From NCBI RefSeq assembly GCF_003934165.1, contig NZ_RKST01000014.1, positions 108,523 through 172,522 of the forward strand: DNA of 64,000 nt, written 5' to 3'. This document shows, piece after piece, positions 32,165 through 42,425 of the stretch. The position numbers were made by a program, and so were the translations under genes. This stretch comes from Borborobacter arsenicus. GTDB taxonomy: Bacteria > Pseudomonadota > Alphaproteobacteria > Rhizobiales > Rhizobiaceae. How positions within the stretch are numbered: position 1 is the first letter of the stretch; each line of letters begins with the position of its first letter. A model generated the notes under the pieces. It did no database searches, was not told where the DNA came from, and saw nothing but the letters and a program-made list of their open reading frames with translations.

Positions 32165-34272
32165 CGCACCGCCGTGGCGTGTCGAGCGCGATGCATGCGC
32201 CACCAATGCTGTCCGATCACGAGAGCAGCAAGCAGATAGCCCGCCTCGTCGGTGAGGGGGAGAGCGGCGATCAGCAACACGCCGGCAAGGAAGGCGGCAA
32301 GCCGCTCCCATATCGCCAGTGGCCCGATGAGGAAGCCGACCGCGGCCGCACCCCAGAGCGCGATGCCGAGACAGGCCTTGAAGACGATATAGGTGACCTC
32401 GACCGGATAGCCGTAGCTTGCAGCGATGTGACCGGCATCCTGCAGCATCAGCGCCGGGGTGTAGACCGCCATGAAGGGCACAACAAAGCCGGCCACGGCA
32501 AGCTTGGACGCCTGCACGGCTATCTTCATGCCCGACTCGCGCGCCATCGGCGCGGCAGCGAAGGCTGCGAGCGCCACCGGCGGTGTCAGGTCGGCCATGA
32601 TGCCGAAATAGAAGACGAACATATGGCTGACCAGCAGCGGCACGCCGAGTTCCAGCAAGGCGGGGCCCGCCAGCGAGGACGTGATGATGTAGTTGGGGAT
32701 GGTTGGGATGCCCATCCCCAGGACCAGGCAGGTGATCATGGTCAGGATGAGCGACACGAACAGATTGTCCTGGCCGATGGCGATGATGGCGCCGATGAAG
32801 GTCGAGGCGATGCCGGTCAACGTCAGCGTACCGATGACGATGCCGACGATGGCGCAGGCAATGCCGACCTGCAGCGCGTTCTTGGCGCCATAGGCAAGCG
32901 ACTCGATGCAGATCACCAGTGTTTCGCGCCCACCCTTGAACAGCAGGCAAGCCAGCACCAGCCCGGCCATGACCAGCGCCAATATATTGACGCCGAATTT
33001 CATGAAGGCTGCGGCAGCAAGGCCGAGCGCGATCCAGAACATGACGCGGAACGCGAACGGGCCGATAAGGGCCGCGAGCGGCGTGCCGAGGATGAGCACT
33101 ATGGTCAGCGCCAGCCCCATGGTTCCGGCAAAGATCGGCGTATAGCCGGCAAAAAGCAGATAGACGAGTGCGGCCAGCGGCAGGATCAGCGCCCAATGCT
33201 CTTTCACCGCTTCCCAGGGGTTCGGCAGTGCGGCCTTGTCCATGCCGCTCAGCCTGGCCTTGCCCGCCTCCAGATAGACCTGCCAGAAGCAGGCACCGAA
33301 ATAGAGCATTGCCGGGATGATCGCCGCCTTGACCACCGCGGCATAAGGTACGTTCAGCGTCTCGGCCATGATGAAGGCGACAGCTCCCATCACCGGCGGC
33401 ATAATCTGCCCGCCCATGGAAGAGGTCGCCTCCACGCCCCCGGCAAAGGCCGGGCGGAAGCCGAAGCGCTTCATCAGCGGAATGGTGAACTGGCCGCTTG
33501 CCACCACATTGGCGACGCCCGAGCCGGAGATGGTGCCCATCAGCGCCGATGACAGGACGCAGACCTGCGCCGGCCCGCCGCGCCATGAACCGACGAGGCC
33601 GAGCGCGACATCGTTGAACAGCGCGATCATACCCGCCCTTTCGAGGAAGGCGGCAAAGACCACGAAGATGAAGATATAGGCAGCCGAGACATAGACGGGA
33701 GTGCCGTAGATGCCCTCTGTGCCGAAAGCGAAATTCTCGATGATCTGCGCAAAATCATAGCCGCGATGGATGAAGGGGGCCGGCAGGTAGTGCCCGAGGA
33801 AGCAGTAGGCGAGGAAAATGCCGGCGATGATGGCGAGCGGCAGGCCCATGAGGCGCCGCGCGCCTTCGAAGACCAGGACGATCAACATCACGCCGACGAC
33901 GAGATCCATATGGGTCAGGAAACCGCTGCGCTGGATCAGCGGCACATATTCGATCCAGTTATAGATGCCCGTCGCCATGCCAAGCCCGCCGAGCAGCCAG
34001 AACCAGGCCTTGCCGATGGTCGAGCGCGCGGTGAGATTGCCGATCAGCACGAAGCCGAGCAGCAGAAGGAAGCCGACATGCATGGCGCGCACCACCTGGC
34101 TGGGTAGTGTGCCATAGGCGGCGGTGTAGAGCTGGAACGCGGAAAACGCGACCGCGATCCAGAAGGCGACCCGTCCGGCAAGGCCCTCACCCCAGCCGGG
34201 CGGCAGGCCCTCCGTCGCCTCTTCGGGTTCGGAGGATAGGAAGGTCTGCGTTTGCGGTTTAGGTTCGGTCAT
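32161..34272 (-). CDS. TRAP transporter permease, fused 4TM-12TM (TAXI type)
   Basis: A 703-residue polytopic protein. The small-permease part covers about residues 30-200 and the large DctM-like part the rest; family segments include IVVFAAFLERAGMIALFNDVALGLVG, GTISGSGVANVVASGQFTIPLMKRFGF and VEATSSMGGQIMPPVMGAVAFIMAE. TRAP systems use an ion gradient to import organic acids. It works with the TAXI receptor at 34410. Confidence 0.92.
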   Translation of the reverse strand: MTEPKPQTQTFLSSEPEEATEGLPPGWGEGLAGRVAFWIAVAFSAFQLYTAAYGTLPSQVVRAMHVGFLLLLGFVLIGNLTARSTIGKAWFWLLGGLGMATGIYNWIEYVPLIQRSGFLTHMDLVVGVMLIVLVFEGARRLMGLPLAIIAGIFLAYCFLGHYLPAPFIHRGYDFAQIIENFAFGTEGIYGTPVYVSAAYIFIFVVFAAFLERAGMIALFNDVALGLVGSWRGGPAQVCVLSSALMGTISGSGVANVVASGQFTIPLMKRFGFRPAFAGGVEATSSMGGQIMPPVMGAVAFIMAETLNVPYAAVVKAAIIPAMLYFGACFWQVYLEAGKARLSGMDKAALPNPWEAVKEHWALILPLAALVYLLFAGYTPIFAGTMGLALTIVLILGTPLAALIGPFAFRVMFWIALGLAAAAFMKFGVNILALVMAGLVLACLLFKGGRETLVICIESLAYGAKNALQVGIACAIVGIVIGTLTLTGIASTFIGAIIAIGQDNLFVSLILTMITCLVLGMGIPTIPNYIITSSLAGPALLELGVPLLVSHMFVFYFGIMADLTPPVALAAFAAAPMARESGMKIAVQASKLAVAGFVVPFMAVYTPALMLQDAGHIAASYGYPVEVTYIVFKACLGIALWGAAAVGFLIGPLAIWERLAAFLAGVLLIAALPLTDEAGYLLAALVIGQHWWRMHRARHATAVR

Positions 34273-34328
34273 CGCCAGGCTTCCAGCAAACGAGGGAAAT
34301 GGGTTCCAGCACAGTCAAAAATATACCG

Positions 34329-34352
34329 CTTCTCCCCGCTGACGGGGAGAAG
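34329..34352. repeat. Palindromic intergenic repeat (CTTCTCCCCG family), copy 2
   Basis: Arms CTTCTCCCCG (34329-34338) and CGGGGAGAAG (34343-34352) around CTGA, nearly the same as the repeat at 16972. It sits inside the TRAP operon between the receptor and permease genes, where a transcript hairpin could keep receptor levels above permease levels. Confidence 0.75.
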
Positions 34353-34409
34353 GCACTGGTCTGACGAATGCGCGAGGTTGTGCGAATCCCCGCCAAAGCG
34401 GCTCCTAGC

Positions 34410-35372
34410 CTACTTCAGTAGGCCTTTTTCCTTGTAGTAGCGCTCGGCGCCAGGATGGAGGGGCACGGGCATGCCGTCGAGTGCCTTGGCCGGATCAATG
34501 GCCTTGGCGGCCGCATGGGCGGCGGTCAGCTTGTCGAGATTTTCGAACAGGAGCTTGGTCATCTGATAGGCGGTTTCTTCCGAAACGCCGTCATGGCTGA
34601 TGAGGAAGTTGCCGACCGCAGCCGTTTCGACATCTTCCGTCTGCCCATCATAGGTGTTGGCGGGAATCACCACCGAAATATACGGTGCGCCGATTTTTTC
34701 GACATCGGCCTTGGGCACGGCAACGACATTGATCTTCAGCGAGGTCGACAGGTCGCGGATCGAGGCCACGCCGAGGCCGGCGGATTGCAGTGTCGCATCG
34801 AGCTGGCGGTTCTTGATCAGTTCGACCGATTCGGCGAAGGGAAGATATTCGACCTTGCCGAGATCTTCGTATTTCATGCCGGCCGCTTCGAAGATGGCGC
34901 GCGCATTGAGTTCGGTTCCCGATGCCGGGGCGCCGACCGAAAGGCTCTTGCCTTTCAGATCGGCCAGCGTCTTGATGCCTGACTCGGCGCTGGCGACGAT
35001 CTGGATATAGTTCGGGTAGATGGCGGCGATGCCGCGTAATTTGTCGAGCTTGCCGGGATAGCCGGCTTCCTTATTGCCCTCCCAGGCAAGCTTCACCGAA
35101 TCGCCCAGCGCAAATGCGATCTCGCCCTTGCCCTGCTGCAACAGATTGAGGTTCTCCACCGATGCCTTGGTTGCCTGCACCTGCGCGCGGGCGCCTTCGA
35201 TGTCTTTGCCATAGATGTCCGACAGCGCCACGCCGAGCGGATAGTAAACGCCTGAGGTACCGCCGGTCAGCACATTGATGAATTCCTGCGCTTTGACAGG
35301 CATTGTCGCCAGGCCGAGCGAAAGCGCGACCGCGCCCGCGGCAATGAATTTTGATTTCAGGTCGAGCATCAT
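34410..35372 (-). CDS. TAXI-family TRAP transporter solute-binding protein
   Basis: A 320-residue periplasmic receptor: Sec signal (KFIAAGAVALSLGLATMPVKAQ), then the TAXI opening INVLTGGTSGVYYPLGVALSDIYG and KGKSLSVGAPASGTELNARAIFEA. GGGAGGAAACCAA precedes the ATG. It is the first gene of the operon receptor-permease-DUF1850. TAXI receptors with known ligands bind glutamate or other small acids; the ligand here is unknown. Confidence 0.9.
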   Translation of the reverse strand: MMLDLKSKFIAAGAVALSLGLATMPVKAQEFINVLTGGTSGVYYPLGVALSDIYGKDIEGARAQVQATKASVENLNLLQQGKGEIAFALGDSVKLAWEGNKEAGYPGKLDKLRGIAAIYPNYIQIVASAESGIKTLADLKGKSLSVGAPASGTELNARAIFEAAGMKYEDLGKVEYLPFAESVELIKNRQLDATLQSAGLGVASIRDLSTSLKINVVAVPKADVEKIGAPYISVVIPANTYDGQTEDVETAAVGNFLISHDGVSEETAYQMTKLLFENLDKLTAAHAAAKAIDPAKALDGMPVPLHPGAERYYKEKGLLK

Positions 35373-35492
35373 TTGGTTTCCTCCCTGTTTGACGCCGCGC
35401 CACCTTCCCGACCCGACGTGAGCCGGGCGAGTTTAAACAGCGGGACGGAAATGCCAACCCGAATATTCGTCGTAGGGTTGTACTCCGCCGGG

Positions 35493-36473
35493 TTACAGGC
35501 CCAGACCGTCAAAGAGGACGGTCGAGAGATAGCGCTCGGCGAAGGAGGGAATGATGACGACGAGGTTCTTGCCTGCATTTTCCGGGCGCGAGCCGACGAC
35601 AGCTGCTGCCTGCAGGGCCGCACCCGACGAGATGCCGACCGGCACGCCCTCCAGCCGCGCGACCAGGCGGGCATTGGCGATCGCATCCTCATTTGAGACC
35701 TGGACGATCTCGTCATAGATCGAGGTATCGAGAACCTTGGGCGCAAAGCCGGCGCCGATGCCCTGGATCTTATGGGGGCCAGGATTGCCGCCTGACAGGA
35801 CCGGCGAGGCCTCCGGCTCGACGGCGATCATGCGCACGTCCGGCTTACGTTCCTTCAATACCTGGCCGATGCCGGTGATGGTGCCGCCGGTGCCGATGCC
35901 GGAAACGACGATATCGACCTCACCCCTGGTGTCGTTCCAGATCTCCTCGGCGGTCGTCCGGCGGTGGATTTCAGGATTGGCGGGATTTTCGAACTGCTGC
36001 GGAATGACGGAACCGGGAATGCTTCGGCTTAGCTCTTCGGCCTTGGCGATAGCACCCTTCATGCCTTTGGAACCGTCGGTCAGCACCAGCTCGGCACCGA
36101 GCAGGAGCAGCATCTTGCGGCGCTCAGCCGACATGGTTTCGGGCATGGTCAGGATCAGCTTGTAGCCCTTGGCCGCGGCCGCGAAGGCAAGGGCAATGCC
36201 GGTATTGCCCGAGGTCGGCTCGATTAACGTCGATTTACCGGGGGAAATGGTTCCGTCCGCCTCCAGCGCCTCGATCATCGCCACGCCGATGCGGTCTTTG
36301 ACCGACGCGATCGGATTGAAGAATTCAAGCTTGGCCATCAAATTGGCGACGATCCCTTTTTCAGCCGCGAATTTGTCGAGCCGCACCAGTGGCGTGTCGC
36401 CAATCGTCTCTGTGATCGAATTGAAGATACGGCCCCTCCCGGGCGCGTGGGTGCTGGCAATGGGTTTGTTCAC
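35493..36473 (-). CDS. cysK: Cysteine synthase A (O-acetylserine sulfhydrylase)
   Basis: A 326-residue PLP enzyme: the lysine motif [11 protein letters not shown], the substrate loop TSGNTG and the phosphate-binding loop GTGGTITG are all present. It makes L-cysteine from O-acetylserine and sulfide. I take GTG 36473 (GGGAG upstream), which gives the usual length; earlier in-frame codons read through non-homologous sequence. Confidence 0.9.
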   Translation of the reverse strand: MNKPIASTHAPGRGRIFNSITETIGDTPLVRLDKFAAEKGIVANLMAKLEFFNPIASVKDRIGVAMIEALEADGTISPGKSTLIEPTSGNTGIALAFAAAAKGYKLILTMPETMSAERRKMLLLLGAELVLTDGSKGMKGAIAKAEELSRSIPGSVIPQQFENPANPEIHRRTTAEEIWNDTRGEVDIVVSGIGTGGTITGIGQVLKERKPDVRMIAVEPEASPVLSGGNPGPHKIQGIGAGFAPKVLDTSIYDEIVQVSNEDAIANARLVARLEGVPVGISSGAALQAAAVVGSRPENAGKNLVVIIPSFAERYLSTVLFDGLGL

Positions 36474-36733
36474 TTGTATTGCTCCCAGATTGCGGCGCCC
36501 GCAAAAGGCGGCGTTAAAGAAACCGAGCGGATAAGGCCGGCCGAAGCCCTTCGAGACATGAATTCCGCTGGTCAGTAGATAATCGGAGCAGGCCTGCGCT
36601 TCAACCGGCCGCGGACGCGCTTGCGTGCATCGTTTCGATGCTATCGCGAATAAATCACAAGCTCGTGCGATGATTTTTCCCGGGCTCGGCACTATCCTTG
36701 GCAGAGCTGCTCTGAAATTGCCGGACATCCACG

Positions 36734-37309
36734 ATGCTGCGCAATGGCAACGAGACCTTCGGATTGGTGACGATCCTGTTCCACTGGATCATTGCCTTGC
36801 TGTTTATCGGCCAACTGGTGCTGGGTGTGACGACCCAATGGGTGCACAGCATGGCGCTGCAGTTCGTGCTGATCCAGTGGCACAAATCCTTCGGTTTCCT
36901 GCTGCTAGGCCTGTCGATCCTGCGGCTGGCATGGGCCGGAACGCAAACGCGCCCGCGGGCGGTGGCGACGCTGGGCAAAGTCGAGCGCTTTGCGGCCTGG
37001 GTGGTGCAGTCGCTGCTCTATCTCTTGCTGCTTGCCCTGCCCATGGCCGGCTGGGCGCTGGTTTCCAGTTCGACACTCGATGTGCCGAGCTTCGCCTTCA
37101 ATCTGGTGATTATTCCCGATCTGCCGCTTGTCCGATCGGAAGCCGGCGAGAACTTTTGGCGCGGGGCCCATCTCTGGCTCGCTTATGGCACGGCCGCTCT
37201 GGTCGCCGGGCATATGGGCGCAGCCCTTCGCCACCATTTCTGGGTCGGCGACAATGTCCTCAAACGCATGCTGCGTCCAAGCAGGGAACTGGACGAACCC
37301 TGGAGGTGA
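36734..37309 (+). CDS. Cytochrome b561 family protein
   Basis: A 191-residue membrane protein with four helices and His residues in expected heme-ligand positions ([44 protein letters not shown]). It carries electrons between quinones and periplasmic partners. A YceI gene follows 4 bp after its stop, the usual pairing. Confidence 0.88.
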   Translation: MLRNGNETFGLVTILFHWIIALLFIGQLVLGVTTQWVHSMALQFVLIQWHKSFGFLLLGLSILRLAWAGTQTRPRAVATLGKVERFAAWVVQSLLYLLLLALPMAGWALVSSSTLDVPSFAFNLVIIPDLPLVRSEAGENFWRGAHLWLAYGTAALVAGHMGAALRHHFWVGDNVLKRMLRPSRELDEPWR

Positions 37310-37313
37310 GAAA

Positions 37314-37898
37314 ATGTCTTGCCATATTATGAAGTGGTTACGGATCGCTTGCCTGATACCGGCTTTGACCTTGGTCGCCAGTGCCCATGCCGATGCGCTG
37401 TCGGAAGCGGCGGGTAACTACCGCATCGAGCCGTCCTCGCGCATCGCCTTTCATGTCGGTCAGATCGCGGGCGGCGGGATCGATGGCAATTTTGCGCAGT
37501 TTCACGGTACTTTCAGCATTGACGGTGGTGATGTCGGGCGTTCGAAAGTCGACATCACACTCCTTCCGGCAAGCGTCAGGGCCCGGGAAAAGCGCGTCGA
37601 AAACTTCCTGCGCTCGGATGCGGTGTTCGATGTGGAGAATTTCCCCGAAATTACCTTCCGTTCAACGAGCGTCACGCGCACGGGCGAATCCAGCGCGCTG
37701 ATAGATGGAGTGCTGACCGCGCGCGGCAAGACGCGCAAGGCACAGTTTCAGGCCAGCGTGAGCGATCGCAGCCGTCGCCGGATTGTCTTCCACGTACAAG
37801 GCAAGGTGCTGCGTTCGCCCTATGGCATGGATGTCGGCACGCCGATCTACTCAAATGTGGTCGAATTCGACATGGTGCTGCAGGGCCTGCGTGGGTAA
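37314..37898 (+). CDS. YceI-family periplasmic lipocalin-like protein
   Basis: A 194-residue protein with a signal peptide ending near ASAHA and the YceI domain (YRIEPSSRIAFHVGQIAGGGIDGNFAQFHGTFSIDGG; FLRSDAVFDVENFPEITFRSTSV). YceI proteins bind isoprenoid or quinone-like lipids, which fits its cytochrome b561 neighbour. GGAGGTGAG precedes the ATG. Confidence 0.88.
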   Translation: MSCHIMKWLRIACLIPALTLVASAHADALSEAAGNYRIEPSSRIAFHVGQIAGGGIDGNFAQFHGTFSIDGGDVGRSKVDITLLPASVRAREKRVENFLRSDAVFDVENFPEITFRSTSVTRTGESSALIDGVLTARGKTRKAQFQASVSDRSRRRIVFHVQGKVLRSPYGMDVGTPIYSNVVEFDMVLQGLRG

Positions 37899-37927
37899 CC
37901 CCCGGGCGGCGGACCGGTTGGTAATAT

Positions 37928-38125
37928 TCAACCGTCGGCCTGTTGGAAGCCCGTGTCGAGGCGCTTCTCCAATTCGACGAGATCGGCCGGCAACGGCATT
38001 CCCATCGCGCGCAGTTCGTTCAATTGTTCGCGAATGCGCTCATGCACCTCATGGACGTCTTCCGGCTGCTCGATCATCTGCTCGATGAGCAAGCTGATCC
38101 GCGCCTTGATTTCCTCAAGCGCCAT
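37928..38125 (-). CDS. Small conserved-looking coiled protein, 65 residues
   Basis: A 65-residue, acidic, helical protein (EEIKARISLLIEQMIEQPEDVHEVHERIREQLNELRAMGMPLPADLVELEKRL) with AAGGAGAGG in front of its ATG, so it is probably real. It lies 72 bp after hrcA on the same strand, where many rhizobia have grpE. I do not recognise the family. Confidence 0.65.
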   Translation of the reverse strand: MALEEIKARISLLIEQMIEQPEDVHEVHERIREQLNELRAMGMPLPADLVELEKRLDTGFQQADG

Positions 38126-38197
38126 GGGCCTCTCCTTGCGGTGTCAAGCAGGCAGGTTACACCCGTTGGCCGCTGCGCGCTACGGCGCGGGCAGCAA

Positions 38198-39268
38198 TCA
38201 GCGCAGCATCCGGGAGATGATCTGGGCGGTGTAGTCGACCATCGGCACGATGCGAGCATAATTGAGCCTGGTGGGGCCGATGACGCCGAGCGCGCCGACC
38301 ACGCGGGCATCCTTGTCACGATAGGGCGCCACCACCAACGACGAGCCGGATAGCGAGAACAGCCGGTTTTCCGAGCCGATGAAGATACGCACGCCCGAGC
38401 CCGCTTCGGCCAGGTCCAGAAGCTGGACCATGCCTTCCTGCGTTTCGAGATCGTCGAACAGATGGCGCAGCAATTCGATGTCGGCTTGTGCGGTGACGTT
38501 TTCCAGCAGATTGGCGCGGCCGCGCACGATCAGGCGCGAGGGCAGCCCGTCTTCCGCACCGGCCCAGACGGCAAGCCCCCGCTCGACCAGATCCTGCGAC
38601 AGTGTATCGAGCGCTGCCCTCGTTTCCTGCCTGAGCCGGGCGATCTCGCTCTTTGCCTCGGCAAGGGTCCGCCCGCCTATATGGGCATTCAGGTAGTTCG
38701 AGGCTTCGTGCATCTGCGAGCTTGTTACGCCCGGCGGCAACTCGACCACGCGGTTTTCCACATCGCCATTTTGCGACACCAGTACGGCAAGTGCCCGCTG
38801 AGGCTCGAGCTGGATGAATTCGATGTGCTTGAGCGGTACCTCGTTCTTCGCCGCGAGGACCACTCCGGCACCTCGCGACATGCCCGACAGCATCTGGCTG
38901 GCCTCGGTCAGCATCTGTTCCAGCGTACCGCCCTTGCCGGAGGCCTTGACCTGCGTCTCGATATTGCGGCGCTCTTCGTCGGTCAGGTCGCCCAGTTCCA
39001 TGAAACTGTCGACGAAGAAACGCAGGCCCTTCTGGGTCGGCAGGCGGCCGGCCGAGATGTGCGGTGCGTAGACGAGTCCCAGATGCTCCAGGTCGCTCAT
39101 GACATTGCGCACGGTCGCCGGCGACAGCGAGGAAGGCAGCATGCGCGCAAGGTTACGCGAGCCGACCGGTTCGCCGTCCAGCAGATAGGAATCGACGATG
39201 CGGCGGAAAATGTCGCGCGAACGCGCATCGAGCGATTGCAATGCCTGGTCCAGTGCCGGTTGCGTCAT
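38198..39268 (-). CDS. hrcA: Heat-inducible transcription repressor HrcA
   Basis: A 356-residue HrcA: N-terminal winged helix ([71 protein letters not shown]), a central GAF-like domain and the C-terminal [24 protein letters not shown] signature. It represses groESL-type genes through CIRCE elements; I saw none in this window. It is divergent from rph. Confidence 0.95.
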   Translation of the reverse strand: MTQPALDQALQSLDARSRDIFRRIVDSYLLDGEPVGSRNLARMLPSSLSPATVRNVMSDLEHLGLVYAPHISAGRLPTQKGLRFFVDSFMELGDLTDEERRNIETQVKASGKGGTLEQMLTEASQMLSGMSRGAGVVLAAKNEVPLKHIEFIQLEPQRALAVLVSQNGDVENRVVELPPGVTSSQMHEASNYLNAHIGGRTLAEAKSEIARLRQETRAALDTLSQDLVERGLAVWAGAEDGLPSRLIVRGRANLLENVTAQADIELLRHLFDDLETQEGMVQLLDLAEAGSGVRIFIGSENRLFSLSGSSLVVAPYRDKDARVVGALGVIGPTRLNYARIVPMVDYTAQIISRMLR

Positions 39269-39409
39269 GGTTTTACCAAACCTCCGGCAGAATCATATAA
39301 ACTGGCGCTGCGGGAACACAACCGTCTGCCCTGTCGGGTTTTGCTTTGCCCCCGCCGTCTCATGAGCTACAAGCGCGGGATTCCCGTAAAGCTAACAGAA
39401 AGAACCTTC

Positions 39410-40126
39410 ATGCGCCCTTCCAAACGCCAATTCGACGAAATGCGTGCGATCTCCTTCGAGCGCAACGTCTCCAAGCATGCGGAAGGCTCCTGCCTGGTCA
39501 AATTCGGCGACACCCATGTGCTGTGCACGGCAAGCCTGGAAGAGCGGGTGCCAGGATGGATGCGCAATAGCGGCAAGGGCTGGGTGACGGCCGAATACGG
39601 CATGTTGCCGCGTTCCACCGGCGACCGTATGCGTCGCGAGGCCTCTGCCGGCAAGCAGGGTGGTCGCACCCTGGAAATCCAGCGCCTGATCGGCCGCTCG
39701 TTGCGTGCTGTCGTCGATCTGCAGGCGCTGGGCGAAATGCAGATCACCGTGGATTGCGACGTGCTGCAAGCCGATGGCGGCACCCGCACCGCTTCCATCA
39801 CGGGCGGCTGGGTCGCGCTTCACGATTGCCTGCGCTGGATGGAAGCGCGCCAGATGGTCAGCGTCTCGAAAGTGCTGAAGGATCATGTCGCTGCGATTTC
39901 CTGCGGCATCCATGACGGTCAGCCGGTGCTCGATCTCGACTATCTGGAAGATTCCAGCGCCGGTACCGACGCCAATTTCGTCATGACCGGCAAGGGCGGC
40001 ATCGTCGAGATTCAGGGTACTGCCGAGGGCGTACCATTCTCGGAAGAAGAGTTTGCAGCCCTGATGGCGCTCGCCAAGAAGGGCATTTCGCGTCTGGTCG
40101 ATCTGCAGCAGATGGCGGTTGCCTGA
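39410..40126 (+). CDS. rph: Ribonuclease PH
   Basis: A 238-residue phosphorolytic exoribonuclease that trims tRNA 3' ends. Signature parts: [53 protein letters not shown] and [21 protein letters not shown]. The start at ATG 39410 gives the standard length. The hrcA|rph divergent arrangement is typical of Rhizobiales. Confidence 0.96.
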   Translation: MRPSKRQFDEMRAISFERNVSKHAEGSCLVKFGDTHVLCTASLEERVPGWMRNSGKGWVTAEYGMLPRSTGDRMRREASAGKQGGRTLEIQRLIGRSLRAVVDLQALGEMQITVDCDVLQADGGTRTASITGGWVALHDCLRWMEARQMVSVSKVLKDHVAAISCGIHDGQPVLDLDYLEDSSAGTDANFVMTGKGGIVEIQGTAEGVPFSEEEFAALMALAKKGISRLVDLQQMAVA

Positions 40127-40139
40127 GGCAAGAGCGCCG

Positions 40140-40553
40140 ATGACCCCCTCCGCCATTCTTGAAACTGCGCTTTATGTGACCGATCTCGCTGCGGCGGAAG
40201 CCTTTTACAGCGATGTGATGGGCCTTGAGCGCATTGCCAGGGTGGAGGGCCGCCACGTCTTCTTCCGTTGCGGGCAGGGTGTGCTGCTGCTCTTCAATGC
40301 CGAGGCTACCAAGGTGCCTCCGCCGGCGGATGCAAGGCTGCCTGTGCCTCCGCATGGCACGGCGGGGCAGGGCCATCTCTGCTTTGCCGCAAGTGCCGAA
40401 GAGATTGAGCGATGGAAGGCAAGGCTGCAAGCCAAAGGCGTCATCATCGAGGCGGATTTCAAATGGCCGCAGGGCGGGCGCTCGATCTATTTCCGCGATC
40501 CATCTGGCAATTCGCTGGAATTTGCCGAACCACGCATCTGGGGACTTGAATGA
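40140..40553 (+). CDS. VOC (glyoxalase/bleomycin resistance) family protein
   Basis: A 137-residue protein with paired beta-alpha-beta-beta-beta modules: [25 protein letters not shown] and [21 protein letters not shown] metal-site Glu is visible in the last strand. Members range from glyoxalases to dioxygenases; no substrate can be given. It is inserted between rph and rdgB and overlaps rdgB by 4 bp. Confidence 0.85.
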   Translation: MTPSAILETALYVTDLAAAEAFYSDVMGLERIARVEGRHVFFRCGQGVLLLFNAEATKVPPPADARLPVPPHGTAGQGHLCFAASAEEIERWKARLQAKGVIIEADFKWPQGGRSIYFRDPSGNSLEFAEPRIWGLE

Positions 40554-41197
40554 GGCCGCTTGAAGACAGGAAGATCGTCGTTGCCAGCCATAATGACGGC
40601 AAATTGCGGGAGTTTGCCGGCCTGATGGCGCCTTTCGGCTTCGAGGCAAAATCGGCCCGGCAATTCGGCCTGCCGGAGCCCGACGAGACCGGTACGACGT
40701 TCGAGCAGAACGCCTATATCAAGGCACATGCGGCCGCCAGCGCCACCGGGCTGCCGGCACTGTCGGACGATTCCGGGCTGTGCATCGACGCGCTTGACGG
40801 GCAACCGGGCGTCTACACCGCCAACTGGGCCGAACTGCCGGACGGCAGCCGTGATTTCGGCATGGCCATGCAGCGTGCCGAAGTGGCAATGCAGGAAGTC
40901 GGCGCGGCGTCGCCCGAAAGCCGCACTGGACGCTTCGTTGCCGTCATCTGCCTTGCCTGGCCGGACGGCCACGCCGAATATTTCCGGGGCGAGGCGGAAG
41001 GACATCTGGTCTGGCCGCCGCGTGGCGAAAAAGGTTTCGGCTACGATCCGGTTTTCGTGCCGGAGGGCTACGACAAGACTTTCGGCGAGATGGAAGCGCA
41101 GGAAAAGCATGGCTGGAAGCCGGGACAGGCGAATGCGCTTTCCCATCGTGCCCGCGCCTTCCAGAAATTTGCCCGCGCCAAACTTGGCTCGGCTTAA
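40550..41197 (+). CDS. rdgB: Non-canonical purine NTP pyrophosphatase (RdgB/HAM1)
   Basis: A 215-residue house-cleaning enzyme that hydrolyses ITP, dITP and XTP. Motifs: [46 protein letters not shown] and ALSHRARAF. It belongs to the rph-rdgB-hemW run. Confidence 0.95.
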   Translation: MRPLEDRKIVVASHNDGKLREFAGLMAPFGFEAKSARQFGLPEPDETGTTFEQNAYIKAHAAASATGLPALSDDSGLCIDALDGQPGVYTANWAELPDGSRDFGMAMQRAEVAMQEVGAASPESRTGRFVAVICLAWPDGHAEYFRGEAEGHLVWPPRGEKGFGYDPVFVPEGYDKTFGEMEAQEKHGWKPGQANALSHRARAFQKFARAKLGSA

Positions 41198-41203
41198 GGA
41201 GAA

Positions 41204-42361
41204 ATGGTGTCAGAGCGCGATCCGGGCTTCGGCGTCTATATTCATTGGCCGTTCTGCGCGGCCAAATGCCCTTACTGCGACTTCAACAGCCATGTCCGCC
41301 ACCAGCCGGTCGATCAGGAGCGCTTCGCCCGCGCCTTTGAGACGGAACTTGCGACGATGAGTGCGCGCACCGGCCCCCGCCAAGTGACCAGCATTTTTCT
41401 CGGCGGAGGCACGCCGTCGTTGATGAAGCCGCAAACGGTTGCAACCGTATTGGAAGCGGTGGCGCGGAACTGGACGGTTCCAGACGGCATCGAAATCACG
41501 CTGGAGGCTAACCCGTCCTCCGTCGAGGCCGAACGCTTTCGTGGCTATCGCGCCGCCGGCGTCAACCGCGTGTCGCTCGGCGTGCAGGCGCTGAACGATG
41601 CGGATCTGCGCTTTCTCGGCCGGCTGCACAATGTCGCCGAGGCGCTGCATGCCATCGGTCTGGCACGCGAAATCTTCCCGCGCCTGTCCTTCGACCTGAT
41701 CTACGCACGGCCGAACCAGAAACCGGAAGCCTGGGCGTCCGAACTTGAGCAGGCGATCGGCCATGCCGCGGACCACCTGTCGCTTTACCAGTTGACCATC
41801 GAGGAAGGTACGCGCTTCCATGCGCTGCATCAGGCTCACAAATTCGAAATCCCCGATGCCGACCACGCAGCCGAGCTTTACGCGATCACCCAGGAAGTGA
41901 CTGCAAGTCGCGGTCTGCCGGCCTATGAGATTTCCAACCACGCCAGACCGGGTGCCGAAAGCCGCCACAACCTGACCTATTGGCGCTATGGCGAATATGT
42001 CGGCATCGGCCCCGGCGCTCATGGCCGCTTCGTCGAGGGCGGCCGTCGAGTGGTAACGATAACCGAGAAGATGCCCGAAACCTGGGCGAATCTCGTTGAG
42101 GCGAGGGGGCATGGCGTCACCGGCGGCGAAGTGCTGACCCGTTCGGAGGAAGCTGACGAATTTCTGCTGATGGGGTTGAGGCTGGCCGAGGGCATCGACC
42201 TTGTTCGCTATGAGGCCCTGTCGGGCCGGCCGCTGTCGTCGCCGCGCATATCCGTGCTCCAGGAGGAGGGGCTGGTCGCGTCAATCGGCAATTCGCGCCT
42301 GCGCGCCACGGCGTCGGGCATGATCGTGCTTGATGCGGTCGTCGCCGATCTGGCACGTTAG
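41204..42361 (+). CDS. hemW: Radical SAM heme chaperone HemW
   Basis: A 385-residue radical SAM protein with the cluster motif C18-AAK-C22-PY-C25 followed by DF, and HemW-type segments VTSIFLGGGTPSLM, NRVSLGVQALND and YEISNHARPGAESRHNLTYWRY. HemW inserts heme into target proteins; HemN-type residues at the far N-terminus are absent. It lies 6 bp after rdgB. Confidence 0.92.
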   Translation: MVSERDPGFGVYIHWPFCAAKCPYCDFNSHVRHQPVDQERFARAFETELATMSARTGPRQVTSIFLGGGTPSLMKPQTVATVLEAVARNWTVPDGIEITLEANPSSVEAERFRGYRAAGVNRVSLGVQALNDADLRFLGRLHNVAEALHAIGLAREIFPRLSFDLIYARPNQKPEAWASELEQAIGHAADHLSLYQLTIEEGTRFHALHQAHKFEIPDADHAAELYAITQEVTASRGLPAYEISNHARPGAESRHNLTYWRYGEYVGIGPGAHGRFVEGGRRVVTITEKMPETWANLVEARGHGVTGGEVLTRSEEADEFLLMGLRLAEGIDLVRYEALSGRPLSSPRISVLQEEGLVASIGNSRLRATASGMIVLDAVVADLAR

Positions 42362-42425
42362 CCTAGCGATTGCGAAAAACGACGGCACTCCTCATTATGC
42401 CGGACATCTTGCGGAGGAGTATGTC

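Noticed and set aside
31778..33586. A 602-codon open frame on the minus strand
   Set aside because: Only its last 128 codons (DUF1850, from 32164) look like protein; the rest overlaps the well-supported TRAP permease in another frame and has a repetitive Arg/Ala/Gly-rich, non-membrane composition.
38462..39400. A long plus-strand frame running through hrcA into rph
   Set aside because: It is antisense to hrcA. The real rph starts at ATG 39410; nothing upstream in that frame is homologous.
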